From Patescibacteria group bacterium (GTDB lineage Bacteria; Patescibacteriota; Saccharimonadia; Saccharimonadales; Saccharimonadaceae), in assembly GCA_030916565.1 (NCBI GenBank), contig JAUPWL010000003.1, forward strand, positions 1 through 46,720: a DNA stretch of 46,720 nt, read 5' to 3'. The position numbers and the translations under genes were made by a program. Positions 1-7,895 of the stretch are shown piece after piece (within the stretch, counting starts at the first letter, position 1; every line of letters begins with the position of its first letter). The notes below the pieces were generated by a model. It made no database searches. It was given only the letters and a program-made list of their open reading frames with translations, and was not told the origin of the DNA.

Positions 1-1
1 G

Positions 2-220
2 ATCCAGGCCGGTGCGAACAGCTCGGATACGATCACGCTGACCTCGCAGGGCATCGATTGGGATGCGCAGAGCGCCAACATCGACGTTTCGACCAGCGGT
101 TCGGCCTCGTCCACCATCGACACGATGGACACGCTGATCCGTCAGGTTTCGACCGCAGCTGCCGGTTTCGGCGCCGGTCAGAGCCAGCTTCAGTCGGCGG
201 TCAACAACCTGACCAACAAT
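2..220 (+). other. Flagellin C-terminal fragment (chimeric contig end)
   Basis: Reading from base 2, the frame encodes a flagellin-like C-terminal region: a Ser/Thr-rich stretch (DTITLTSQGIDW) followed by the helix typical of the D1/D0 domain (LIRQVSTAAAGFGAGQSQLQ, then SAVNNLTNN). It has no start in the window and no proper flagellin C-terminus, because after NLTNN the frame runs straight into a UvrD-type helicase around 217-235. The segment is visibly more GC-rich than what follows. Flagellins are not expected in reduced CPR bacteria, so I infer a piece of another organism's genome joined during assembly or amplification. Confidence 0.75.
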
Positions 221-2452
221 CCCGTTGTCGAGGATCAGCCAAATATTCTCGTTGTCGGTGATGACGACCAAGCGATCTATGGATTTCAAGGTGCCGATAT
301 TGGTAACATTCTGCAGTTCGAAGAAACCTACCCACAGACGACCAAAATCCCGCTACTTGAAAACTATCGCAGCGTTGCACCGATACTCGAAACCGCTAGC
401 CAAGTCATTGCCCAGAGCGACGAGCGCATCCCGGGCATAGACAAAAGCCTCCAGGCAAAGACGACTGCGCCTGCCGCCATGTCCGAAATTGTCGAATTCG
501 CCACGCCGCACGAAGAGCGAAAATGGATTGCCGATAGCATTCGCGCGCTCCTCGATGCGCATGAAAAACCCTCCGAAATCGCCGTCATTGCACGCAAGCA
601 TAAAGACCTGGAATCGTTGATTGGTTATCTAACTGATAATGACATCGCGATCAATTACGAACGCAAAGAGGATGTGCTTGATGACGAAATTATCAAGCTC
701 GTTGAACATATCGGCGCGGTCGTCCACGTAATTAGTATCGAACAGCACGACGACGCAAATGGCATGCTACCAGAATTACTCGGGCATCCAATGTGGGGCA
801 TCAACCCACGCACGCTATGGGAGATCAGCCTGTCCGCGTATAAAGACCGTAAACAATGGCTTGAAATCATGCCAGACCATGAATCAACCAGCCCACTATT
901 TGAGTGGTTACTCGTGACCGCGGGACAAGCACTCCACCTGCCCCTCGAACGTATGATGGACGTGATTATTGGTAACTCATCACTGATCGAATCATACACA
1001 TCACAACTCAAAGAATACTACTTTTCAAACAGTGAACGTGAGAACAATCTAGCAATGTATACCATCCACCTGGAAAACCTATCCAGTATTCGTAAAAAGC
1101 TTCGTGAGCACTATTCGACGCTGAAAAAGCCACTACTCGGTGACTATCTGAATTTCATGCAAGATAACCGTGCTGCAAAGATCAAAATATCAGCCAAACG
1201 TCATATCGGTGCAGAAGAATCAGCCGTCAAATTAATTAGCGGTCACGGATCAAAAGGCCTCGAATTTAATCACGTGTTTATTGTTAATGCTACTGATTCA
1301 CAGTGGGGAGAAAAGGCAAGCGGCAAAAGTGACACAATCAAATTCCCACCGCACCTCCGGCTCAAACAAAACAGCAATAGTTATAACGAACGACTGCGCC
1401 TGTTCTACGTTGCGATGACTCGTGCACGGCAAGGATTACATATTACGTATGCAAATGAAAACGACAACGGCAAAGAGATGTTGATGGCTGGATTTTTAGC
1501 CGAAAATAATCTGCCGCTGCGGACAATTGAGCACGATGAATCTATAGAAAACCGCGAGCAAGCCGCCGAAAAAGAATGGTACGAACCGATTCTCAGTATC
1601 CCTGATATAACGATTCAACAATACCTCGCACCAGAACTTGCGACCTACAAACTCAGCGCCACGCATTTTACTAATTTCCTCGACGTCAGTCGTGGAGGGC
1701 CACGCAAATTCCTGCTAAATAACATGCTGCATTTTCCGTCTGCACAAAGTTCGGCCGCCAGTTTTGGTAACGCCATTCACAACACGCTAGAAAGAATCCA
1801 TATGCACATGCGTACGCATAATACCCTTATGCCCGAAGAAGACATCATGGCAGAGTTTGAACGGCAGCTAGAGGCATACGCATTTAGTGATGACGAATGG
1901 CAGTATTTCCTCCAGAAGGGCCAAAATATTTTGCATATATTCCTGGCAGAACGAAGTGATATGTTCAACGCCAATCAAATAGCCGAACGGAATTTCAGCA
2001 ACCAAGACGTCACCCTAGATGATGCACGCTTGAAGGGAAAGCTGGACGTACTCGAAATCGATAAAGCGTCAAAAACCGCCAAAGTGATTGATTACAAAAC
2101 GGGTAAACCGCTCGAGTCATGGAGCAAGGGTAGTGAATACGATAAAATGAAGGCTCACCACTACCGCCAACAACTGCTATTCTACAAATTACTGATAGAA
2201 CATTCACGTGATTACCATAACTACACGATGACCGACGGCGAACTACAGTTCGTTGAACCAAACGACGCAGGGCATACCGTCAATCTACCGTTAGGCGATG
2301 TAGACACCGAAGAATTCGAGCGATTCAAACGCCTGGTTGGCATTGTCTGGCAACATATTAACGACCTGTCATTCCCTGACACGTCTCACTACGAACCAAC
2401 CGTTGAAGGCATTAAACAATTTGAGAATGACCTCTTGACGAAAAGTCAATAA
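221..2452 (+). CDS. UvrD/RecB-like helicase with C-terminal PD-(D/E)XK nuclease, 5'-truncated
   Basis: Superfamily 1A DNA helicase fused to a RecB-family nuclease, a type used in double-strand-break end resection or repair. Visible motifs in order: GDDDQAIYGFQGA (motif III-like, about 257-295), LLENYRS (motif IV, about 353-373), a motif V-like HGSKGLEF near 1243-1266, and FYVAMTRAR (motif VI, about 1400-1428). The C-terminus carries a PDDEXK_1-type nuclease: GNAIHNTLERIH near 1768-1803, GKLDVL near 2036-2053 and VIDYKTGK near 2085-2108, giving the D...DxK metal-binding set. The N-terminal Walker A domain (roughly the first 200-250 residues) is missing because the frame is replaced by flagellin sequence upstream of about 221. 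The true gene is presumably complete in the source genome. The 5' boundary is approximate. Confidence 0.85.
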   Translation, partial: PVVEDQPNILVVGDDDQAIYGFQGADIGNILQFEETYPQTTKIPLLENYRSVAPILETASQVIAQSDERIPGIDKSLQAKTTAPAAMSEIVEFATPHEERKWIADSIRALLDAHEKPSEIAVIARKHKDLESLIGYLTDNDIAINYERKEDVLDDEIIKLVEHIGAVVHVISIEQHDDANGMLPELLGHPMWGINPRTLWEISLSAYKDRKQWLEIMPDHESTSPLFEWLLVTAGQALHLPLERMMDVIIGNSSLIESYTSQLKEYYFSNSERENNLAMYTIHLENLSSIRKKLREHYSTLKKPLLGDYLNFMQDNRAAKIKISAKRHIGAEESAVKLISGHGSKGLEFNHVFIVNATDSQWGEKASGKSDTIKFPPHLRLKQNSNSYNERLRLFYVAMTRARQGLHITYANENDNGKEMLMAGFLAENNLPLRTIEHDESIENREQAAEKEWYEPILSIPDITIQQYLAPELATYKLSATHFTNFLDVSRGGPRKFLLNNMLHFPSAQSSAASFGNAIHNTLERIHMHMRTHNTLMPEEDIMAEFERQLEAYAFSDDEWQYFLQKGQNILHIFLAERSDMFNANQIAERNFSNQDVTLDDARLKGKLDVLEIDKASKTAKVIDYKTGKPLESWSKGSEYDKMKAHHYRQQLLFYKLLIEHSRDYHNYTMTDGELQFVEPNDAGHTVNLPLGDVDTEEFERFKRLVGIVWQHINDLSFPDTSHYEPTVEGIKQFENDLLTKSQ

Positions 2453-2545
2453 ACGGTTAAAATAGGTAGTTGGAATACGACTGGGAACGCGTCAATGCAC
2501 CCACGTTTCGTACCTTACAAGTAGTATATTGGAACAGATAGCACG

Positions 2546-2662
2546 GACCTCGTCGCTTAGTGGCAAAGCACCACGCAACTGAATAGCATCTAGCGAGCTA
2601 GATACTGAGAGAATGCGTTCACATGGTCTCCGGGGACACAGGTTCGATTCCTGTCGAGGTCG
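2546..2662 (+). tRNA. tRNA-like gene with insertion in the anticodon region, isotype unresolved
   Basis: Perfect 7-bp acceptor stem (GACCTCG 2546-2552 with CGAGGTC 2655-2661), D arm GCTT-AGTGGCA-AAGC (2555-2569), and a canonical T arm ACAGG-TTCGATT-CCTGT (2638-2654). Total length is 117 nt, far over a normal tRNA. The interval 2570-2637 has no standard 17-nt anticodon arm. It contains ACCA/TGGT (2570-2573/2624-2627), CGCA/TGCG (2574-2577/2614-2617) and a perfect hairpin ATCTAG-CGAG-CTAGAT (2588-2603). GTCT-CCGG-GGAC (2626-2637) could be a long variable arm. No CCA is encoded, unlike the other two tRNAs here. It may be an intron-containing tRNA, a disrupted tRNA or a tRNA-like RNA. I could not assign an anticodon. 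Confidence 0.6.
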
Positions 2663-2717
2663 CTTTTCGCCGTTCACACCGTTCGGCGAATCCTACGATT
2701 CATCGAAGGCTACACGA

Positions 2718-2879
2718 ATGGCACGGAAATGCGAAGCGTGCCACGGAAGTGGCACGTGCAAATGTAACGGCACTGGTTGCCCGAAATGTTCAAAATCCAA
2801 AGATTGGTTGAGCGGTAAATACGCCGGGAAATACCTTGGGCAATGCCCAGTGTGTCGCGGCAAAGGCTACATCAACTAG
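2718..2879 (+). CDS. 53-aa DnaJ-type zinc-finger-like protein
   Basis: Tiny cysteine-rich protein with the CxxCxGxG signature of DnaJ central zinc fingers: CEACHGSG at residues 5-12, CPKC at 21-24, and CPVCRGKG at 43-50. It probably folds around one or two zinc ions. No J domain or peptide-binding domain is present, so it is not a DnaJ. Such free-standing fingers may act as redox or protein-binding modules, but the function is unknown. The ATG at 2718 is chosen because GAAGG lies 9 nt upstream; an upstream start at 2613 would lie inside the tRNA-like gene. It follows that gene by only about 55 nt. Confidence 0.6.
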   Translation: MARKCEACHGSGTCKCNGTGCPKCSKSKDWLSGKYAGKYLGQCPVCRGKGYIN

Positions 2880-3211
2880 ACTTGTGACAGAGGCGCATCG
2901 CGCGTGAAACGTATTGTTTTGCCACGATACGCAGCCCGCAGGTGACAAGGGTGGTTTTTACTCCTTTGCGGCCGCCTTGTGGCGCCTATGATGCCGCGCG
3001 CTGTCACGAGAATGACGGTACACGATCACTGTACTGTCGGCAGAACGGATGGCGGCCTTTCAAGGGGTTGGGGCCGCCATCCGTTTCTGTCATCGATAAG
3101 CTTGCGGCGCATACCATAATGCAGCAAGTGGTAATGAGCAATATACTACTAACACAACGCCCGTCGCATACAGCGGCGGGCGATTTCATTTATACTAGAC
3201 AATTGATTACT
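2880..3211 (+). other. Hairpin-rich intergenic region, possible ncRNA and terminators
   Basis: No convincing gene lies in this 332-nt gap. GTGACAG (2884-2890) can pair with CTGTCAC (3001-3007), enclosing a GC-rich domain. AACGGATGGCGGCC (3044-3057) pairs perfectly with GGCCGCCATCCGTT (3072-3085), followed by TCTGTC. CGCCCGTCGC/GCGGCGGGCG forms a further stem around 3158-3182, followed by ATTTCATTTA. A TATACT hexamer at 3191-3196 is the likely -10 of the next gene. I did not find RNase P, tmRNA or SRP RNA signature sequences. Confidence 0.45.
3044..3085 (+). terminator. 14-bp perfect inverted repeat, terminator-like
   Basis: AACGGATGGCGGCC and GGCCGCCATCCGTT form a perfect 14-bp stem with a 14-nt loop. 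A short TTTCTGTC follows on the plus strand, so termination is plausible but the U-tract is poor. It might instead be part of a structured RNA. Confidence 0.45.
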
Positions 3212-4168
3212 ATGACATCATTTTGGAACGAACTACCACGACCGTTTTTTATACTGGCTCCTATGGAGGCAGTCACTGACGTGGTGTTTCGTCATGTCGT
3301 TGCAGCCGCCGCGCCACCTGACATCTATTTTACGGAATTTACCAACGCGACCGGTTGGGCACACGCTGGGGACAAAGCTATCGGTGGACGTCTGATCAAA
3401 ACAGATGACGAACACCCGATTGTCGCACAGCTATGGGGCGCTGATCCAGCATCAATGGAAAAGCTCGCCATGCACTGCGCCAAACTAGGATACGACGGCA
3501 TCGATATTAATATGGGATGCCCCGACCAATCTGCTGTCAAAAGCGGTGGCGGGTCAGGCATGATCAAAAATCCAGAGAATGCTGCGGCGATTATTGCTGC
3601 AGCGAAAAAAAGCGGCCTACCGGTGAGTGTGAAGACACGTTTAGGCTATAGTCGTCTGGATGAATGGCCAGAATGGTTAGGACATCTGCTGCGACAAGAC
3701 ATCGCAAACTTGACGATTCATCTCCGTACCAAAAAAGAAATGAGTAAAGTACCTGCACATTTTGAACTGATTGACGCTATCAAACAACTACGTGATGATA
3801 TCGCTCCGCAGACTCTATTGACCATCAATGGCGACATCAAAGACCGTCAGCAAGGCATAGAACTAGTTGAAAAACATGGCATTGACGGCGTCATGATCGG
3901 TCGTGGTGTATTCCACAATCTGTTTGCATTTGCAACATCTAGCGACTCAAGTAACAAAGACATAGAACTTGGCCTGCTCAACCTACAGCTCAATCTTCAT
4001 GACAAATATAACGTGCAGATGCCACGAAAATTCGACCCTTTGAAACGATTTTTCAAAATCTATATCCGAGATTTTCCAAATGCCGCAGAACTGCGCGATA
4101 CTTTGATGCATACAAAAAATACCGATGAAGTGCGCGATGTGTTAGCAAACTTTACAGTAGATAAGTAA
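3212..4168 (+). CDS. dus: tRNA-dihydrouridine synthase
   Basis: Flavin-dependent reductase that converts uridine to dihydrouridine in tRNA D-loops. Family hallmarks: FILAPMEAVTDVVFR near the N-terminus (FMN-binding barrel start), INMGCPDQSAVKSGGGSGMIKN (catalytic-loop Cys in NMGCP), VSVKTRLGY, LTIHLRTK (normally HxR), ITINGDIKD, and DGVMIGRGVFHNL at the phosphate-binding end. Length is 318 aa, usual for bacterial Dus. The ATG at 3212 is chosen because homology starts right after it. A TATACT (3191-3196) ends 15 nt upstream with no Shine-Dalgarno, implying a very short leader. It is convergent with the 394-aa gene downstream. Which Dus subtype it is cannot be decided by eye. Confidence 0.9.
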   Translation: MTSFWNELPRPFFILAPMEAVTDVVFRHVVAAAAPPDIYFTEFTNATGWAHAGDKAIGGRLIKTDDEHPIVAQLWGADPASMEKLAMHCAKLGYDGIDINMGCPDQSAVKSGGGSGMIKNPENAAAIIAAAKKSGLPVSVKTRLGYSRLDEWPEWLGHLLRQDIANLTIHLRTKKEMSKVPAHFELIDAIKQLRDDIAPQTLLTINGDIKDRQQGIELVEKHGIDGVMIGRGVFHNLFAFATSSDSSNKDIELGLLNLQLNLHDKYNVQMPRKFDPLKRFFKIYIRDFPNAAELRDTLMHTKNTDEVRDVLANFTVDK

Positions 4169-4533
4169 CTGATACTGTCACGAAGTTACATCTCTGCGAC
4201 AATATCGTCTTAGTAACACTATAGACACTCTCGCCGTTTACGCACGTCCTCGTTGACGTAGCAATGTAGCAAAGAGCTCTATAATCTCCCATGCCGATGA
4301 GTAGCTAACCGTTTCTTGAGATGCGCGAGCTTGTCATTACCGACAATAATAGTCAACTACATGTTAATACTTCCAGATACGGTATGCACTATGCGATAGG
4401 TCCGTGATACCATTTTATAGCCCACCGTCACCTTTACCACTACTTACTGTCTGGTTCTAGCTATGATAACATCTCACAAGTACACCGAACGCAGGACCAA
4501 AGAGGTACAATAGACGTCAGATATTATTGACAG
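4169..4533. other. Intergenic gap between convergent genes
   Basis: 365 nt between the dus stop and the stop of the minus-strand Ser/Pro-rich protein. I see no open frame with a plausible start, no RNA gene and no strong hairpin. Confidence 0.5.
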
Positions 4534-5718
4534 CTATAGGCCAATGCCACTCAACAAATTTTGCACACCTCCAGCCATACCAGTAACAAGACTGAGTTGA
4601 GAAAGTATCGCATCAAACGCCGTCATCAGACCACCGATATCACCAGAACCGTTTAGTACGCCAGAAACTTCTGAAATTATTGATGTGAGAAGTGCCATTA
4701 TCGAGGAAATAGTCGAAACGATCGTCTGGATGAACGGCTGCACCATACTTGTAAGCTTCTGTGCCGCCACTGTAATGTCCTGTGAGCTTATACTGGCCTT
4801 AACTTCTTTACAATTCGAGTCAGTACTCGTACCCGTGCTTGAAGATTGGCTTGGGCTTGGGCTAACAGATGGGGCGACATCTCTAGCATAGCGCCCTGCA
4901 CCAGATCGTGAGGTCGAAGATACGCCAGGAGCGGAACTTGGAGTCGAAGTAGATTTTGGACTTGGGCTTGCGCCAATATTTGCATTAAATCCAGACGAAG
5001 TCACGTCAAGCGATGCGCTAAAGGACCAGCTATGGCCAAATACACACTGACCAACCTGAGTAATGCGAGTAATTATATCATTATACGCAGTTTGAATCTT
5101 ACTCAGGACGTCAGTCGCACCAGCAACCGCTTTCGCAATAGCCCCTTGTACCGCTATTACGACGTTTTTCTGGAACCAATCTACAACTTTTTGCACCACC
5201 TTCTGTAAGTTTTCAAGCGTTAATGCACTTTGTACCTTTTCATAAAGTGTTTGTAGCCCCGTAACACCATCCTGGATATACTGCTTTACCTTATTTATAA
5301 CTTCGCACGGAAGCAAAATTGAGCCTTTCAGATACCCCTCACTAAATGTAAGGGAAGCTCCTGCAATAACATCAGGGCTAGCGCTTGGACTCGGGCTTGG
5401 ACTACTAGAGGTAGAAGGCGCACAGGCAATAGAACCTCCCACACCGCTTGCACCACTAGTAATACTTGCGCTTAGGCCATCGCTGCCTACATGAGCATCA
5501 ACTTTTAATCTACTAAGGGTATCTGTTAAACTTTTTGTCATGCGTTTTATCTCGCTGGTTGCCTGCTGCCTCAAATTTTCCATGGCAGTATTCTTTACAG
5601 CCTGCGCTTCAGAATATGATGCCATCGGCCCATATGCTGCAATGAGTAGACTTAAGATACAAAACGCGAACCCTACGAAAAATTTTTGCGATGGCCTGAA
5701 AACAGGTACTGTATACAT
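4534..5718 (-). CDS. Membrane-anchored Ser/Pro-rich surface protein, unknown function
   Basis: 394-aa protein with a short positively charged N-terminus and one hydrophobic helix (about residues 12-32), consistent with a signal anchor. Two low-complexity linkers rich in Ser-Pro repeats (SPSPSPSASP near 110-120 and a longer S/T/P-rich stretch around 250-305) separate regions predicted to be helical (for example VVQKVVDWFQKNVVIAVQGA). Only two or three Cys occur. I do not recognise a family; the look is of an exported, possibly glycosylated surface protein. Its ATG (5718) directly abuts the stop codon of the upstream gene (5719-5721), so translation is probably coupled. Confidence 0.75.
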   Translation of the reverse strand: MYTVPVFRPSQKFFVGFAFCILSLLIAAYGPMASYSEAQAVKNTAMENLRQQATSEIKRMTKSLTDTLSRLKVDAHVGSDGLSASITSGASGVGGSIACAPSTSSSPSPSPSASPDVIAGASLTFSEGYLKGSILLPCEVINKVKQYIQDGVTGLQTLYEKVQSALTLENLQKVVQKVVDWFQKNVVIAVQGAIAKAVAGATDVLSKIQTAYNDIITRITQVGQCVFGHSWSFSASLDVTSSGFNANIGASPSPKSTSTPSSAPGVSSTSRSGAGRYARDVAPSVSPSPSQSSSTGTSTDSNCKEVKASISSQDITVAAQKLTSMVQPFIQTIVSTISSIMALLTSIISEVSGVLNGSGDIGGLMTAFDAILSQLSLVTGMAGGVQNLLSGIGL

Positions 5719-6027
5719 CTAATTACTCACCTTTAACTGACTTTTGTCATTAAGTGCTGCCTGAACCACATCCTGATCTGATTTTGCCTGCTTTATGCTT
5801 GCATCAAGATTTTCGATGTTCTTTTGAACATCTTCTTTGGTGACAATATGTTCAGTAGTTGCAGTATTACTAGTAGATGTTTTATCACTCTCTCGTTTCG
5901 TGGAGCCAAACAAGACAAATGCAAGGAGGCTAATCACGAGAATCAGCCCAATAGCAGCACCAATACCAATCAAAAAGTTACGATGAGACGGTTGAGTTAG
6001 TTGATCTGTATTATCTGTATTATTCAT
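5719..6027 (-). CDS. Small single-pass membrane protein
   Basis: 102-aa protein: hydrophilic N-terminus (about 16 residues), one strong transmembrane helix (about 18-40, FLIGIGAAIGLILVISLLAF), then a charged C-terminal half with a short coiled-coil-like segment (VQKNIENLDASIKQAKSDQD). No family recognised. The ATG at 6027 is chosen over an upstream TTG at 6117. A TATACT on the minus strand (6075-6070) would start a transcript about 36 nt before it. It abuts and is probably cotranscribed with the Ser/Pro-rich protein, so the two may form a surface unit. Confidence 0.65.
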   Translation of the reverse strand: MNNTDNTDQLTQPSHRNFLIGIGAAIGLILVISLLAFVLFGSTKRESDKTSTSNTATTEHIVTKEDVQKNIENLDASIKQAKSDQDVVQAALNDKSQLKVSN

Positions 6028-6100
6028 ATTTTTATGTTTAAGAAACTCGTATGGCGTAATTTTAACATGAGTATATTCAGCATGCAAGATAGCAGTAATG

Positions 6101-7192
6101 CTAGGCAATAATGTCAACTGGCAGTGAACCGTCAGTCAGTGTTGCGTACGTCGCGACCTGGAACGCAACGCCTGCGTGCAGCGCAGTCGCGTAACGATCC
6201 TGAATCTCTTGGTCGGTTCGTTCGCGACCTGATTCTCGCTCTGGCATTACCGCAACAGCGTAAGCCAACTGCTGGACACGCCAAAAATCAAGGACGAATA
6301 CTTGCGGCAGGTCCTTTGCATCAACAGTTGGATAGCGTTCTGCAAGGAGATTACGTAGTTTTGTCTGAGAGCATGTTTGACCTTGTCCGTACACAACGAC
6401 CAATTCAATTTCATTATGGTCGTCTTTGAGGTTTTTAATGACAGCGACTTTTTCTTCACGACCGCTATTGTCCTGTGTATTCAGGATACTTGTACGAATC
6501 GCGTCGAGGCGTGACACGCCATTACTATTCGCAAAGTACTGATCATCGCCCTGAGTATCAGTCCACGCGTTGAGAGCCTTGTTCATAGACCCTTGGCCAT
6601 ACAAGTCTGTCGAATGCTTGAACAGGGCACTCGTCACACCCGCAACGATTTCACGGTTGTTCGCGCCACATGCAATGATTTCTCGAACCTTATCGTTCGC
6701 GCCACAATCGGTCTTGCCCAGATCTTCTGATCCATGGCCACCTGTATGCGCACCACAATGAATGCCTTGTTTAGCAAATTCTTCAGCGATATACACGATG
6801 TCACCTTCGGGTGATGCACTTTTTTCGTTTAGGGCAACAAACATAGCCAGGGGGGTTGTATAGCCACCGCCTGCGACCTTTGCGCGTTCGTTGTCTTTGT
6901 TGTGTTCGACATTAACAACCTCGAAACCGTCACCGTTCGGCACAGCAATTTCGCTGGTACAGCGACCATCTAGGCAACCGTCATCGTCATGGGTGCACGT
7001 CACGTAACACTCGCCATTAGCAATAATTTCGTGCATTGATTCGGCGATTTCTTTTCGTTGGTTCTCAGGCGTTGCCTGATCGAGATATTTTGCCATGCTG
7101 ATAGGCGAGTCTGGATTGCCGACGCCAGGGGCAGGAATAACCTCTGTCAATTGGCTTGTCAGTGTTTTGTCATTTTCAATAATCGTGGACAT
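6101..7192 (-). CDS. Cadmium-carbonic-anhydrase (CDCA)-like protein
   Basis: 363-aa soluble protein of a family that appears in Saccharibacteria under the name cadmium-containing carbonic anhydrase (from memory, not searched). Supporting motifs: CLDGR (Cys73 with following DGR), GGHGSEDLGKTDCGAND with His153 and Cys163 ten residues apart, the same H-to-C spacing as the metal ligands in diatom CDCA, and YTTPLAMFVALN. A Cys/His/Cys metal site for CO2 hydration is plausible but unproven; the C-terminal half is unfamiliar. Start: the ATG at 7192 has AGAG 6 nt upstream; a GTG at 7204 with AAGGA 6 nt upstream is a good alternative. A promoter TTGCAT-16-TACAAT lies at 7267-7240. Confidence 0.55.
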   Translation of the reverse strand: MSTIIENDKTLTSQLTEVIPAPGVGNPDSPISMAKYLDQATPENQRKEIAESMHEIIANGECYVTCTHDDDGCLDGRCTSEIAVPNGDGFEVVNVEHNKDNERAKVAGGGYTTPLAMFVALNEKSASPEGDIVYIAEEFAKQGIHCGAHTGGHGSEDLGKTDCGANDKVREIIACGANNREIVAGVTSALFKHSTDLYGQGSMNKALNAWTDTQGDDQYFANSNGVSRLDAIRTSILNTQDNSGREEKVAVIKNLKDDHNEIELVVVYGQGQTCSQTKLRNLLAERYPTVDAKDLPQVFVLDFWRVQQLAYAVAVMPERESGRERTDQEIQDRYATALHAGVAFQVATYATLTDGSLPVDIIA

Positions 7193-7239
7193 GTATTCTC
7201 TCACTGTTTTTCCTTGTTTTTTATAAAACCTAATAGTGA

Positions 7240-7267
7240 ATTGTACGCTTATTCAGATATAATGCAA
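7240..7267 (-). promoter_or_regulatory. Promoter of the CDCA-like gene
   Basis: On the minus strand TTGCAT (7267-7262), a 16-nt spacer and TACAAT (7245-7240). Transcription would start near 7233, leaving a leader of about 40 nt that contains AAGGA. Confidence 0.5.
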
Positions 7268-7276
7268 GAACTAGAA

Positions 7277-7312
7277 AAGGGAATACCGCGCATAAAATCG
7301 CAGTATTCCCTT
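7277..7312 (-). terminator. Terminator after atpC
   Basis: AAGGGAATAC (7277-7286) and GTATTCCCTT (7303-7312) form a 10-bp stem. Read on the minus strand the stem is followed by TTTTCTAG, as expected for an intrinsic terminator of atpC. Confidence 0.65.
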
Positions 7313-7332
7313 AATTATATGTAGTGCACGTA

Positions 7333-7755
7333 TTAGCGGCGGTGGCGGCGACGCAGGTCGGCAACCTTCAGGCGAACCGCATGGCGATCAACGAGTTGGC
7401 TAGCTTTTTCTAATTCAACTTGGTCTTTGGCACTGTCGCGGAGTTTAATGGCGCGTTCTAGGGCTGCTTTGGATTCTGATTCAACGATGTCATCACCGCT
7501 GTCAGCTTCATCCACAAGGACACGAAGGCTCTTTGTGTCGACTTCGATCACACCACCGCTGATGGCATAGTAGTCGAGTTTGCTATCAGGATCGCCTTTT
7601 GCATGGCGAACAGCAATCGCACCAGGCACAGCGATACTTACCAGAGGTTCGTGACCAGGAAACACAGCGATTTCACCGGCTGCAGTCGGCAAAACGACCT
7701 CGTATACATCGTCGTTAAGCTTGGTGCCAGTCAAGGTAACTAATTGAAAATTCAT
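7333..7755 (-). CDS. atpC: F-type ATP synthase epsilon subunit
   Basis: 140-aa central-stalk subunit: N-terminal beta sandwich (FQLVTLTGTKLNDDVYEVVLPTAAGEIAVFPGHEPLVS, the PGHxPL hallmark; ISGGVIEV; LRVLVDEAD) and a C-terminal helical hairpin with RRRHRR at the end. It couples rotation of the c-ring to catalysis and can act as an inhibitor. Unusually, atpC does not follow atpD directly: an opposing gene (7896-8147) lies between. atpC has its own -10 TATAAT (7769-7764) ending only 8 nt before the ATG, with no Shine-Dalgarno, so its mRNA should be leaderless or nearly so. Confidence 0.93.
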   Translation of the reverse strand: MNFQLVTLTGTKLNDDVYEVVLPTAAGEIAVFPGHEPLVSIAVPGAIAVRHAKGDPDSKLDYYAISGGVIEVDTKSLRVLVDEADSGDDIVESESKAALERAIKLRDSAKDQVELEKASQLVDRHAVRLKVADLRRRHRR

Positions 7756-7763
7756 TAGTGTTC

Positions 7764-7791
7764 ATTATAACAAATTAAATCCATCTTGACA
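7764..7791. promoter_or_regulatory. Minus-strand atpC promoter, facing the 83-aa gene promoter
   Basis: Minus strand TATAAT at 7769-7764, with a weak GTGTCA -35 about 17 nt upstream (overlapping the TTGACA of the plus-strand promoter). The two promoters therefore overlap and fire divergently. Confidence 0.5.
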
Positions 7792-7813
7792 CCTGTAATG
7801 GTAGGAATATAAT
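7786..7813 (+). promoter_or_regulatory. Strong sigma-70-type promoter of the 83-aa gene
   Basis: TTGACA (7786-7791), 16-nt spacer, TATAAT (7808-7813): consensus at both boxes. The leader of about 75 nt contains CCGATTC...GAATCGG, which can pair, then AAAGGAG before the ATG. Confidence 0.75.
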
Positions 7814-7895
7814 AGCCTCACAGCCCGCACGCCTTACCGATTCTATAAGCGACGGACCGTAATTATGAATCGGACATATTAAAGGAGAGAATACG

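Noticed and set aside
2546-2662. Selenocysteine tRNA or tRNA-Leu with a normal anticodon
   Set aside because: No 17-nt anticodon arm with U33 could be drawn for any reading, and the acceptor is not the 8-bp selC type.
2613-2717. Longer N-terminus for the zinc-finger mini-protein
   Set aside because: The extension would be translated from inside the tRNA-like gene and has no Shine-Dalgarno.
2942-3211. N-terminal extension of dus
   Set aside because: It runs through hairpins and a -10 box and shows no Dus homology.
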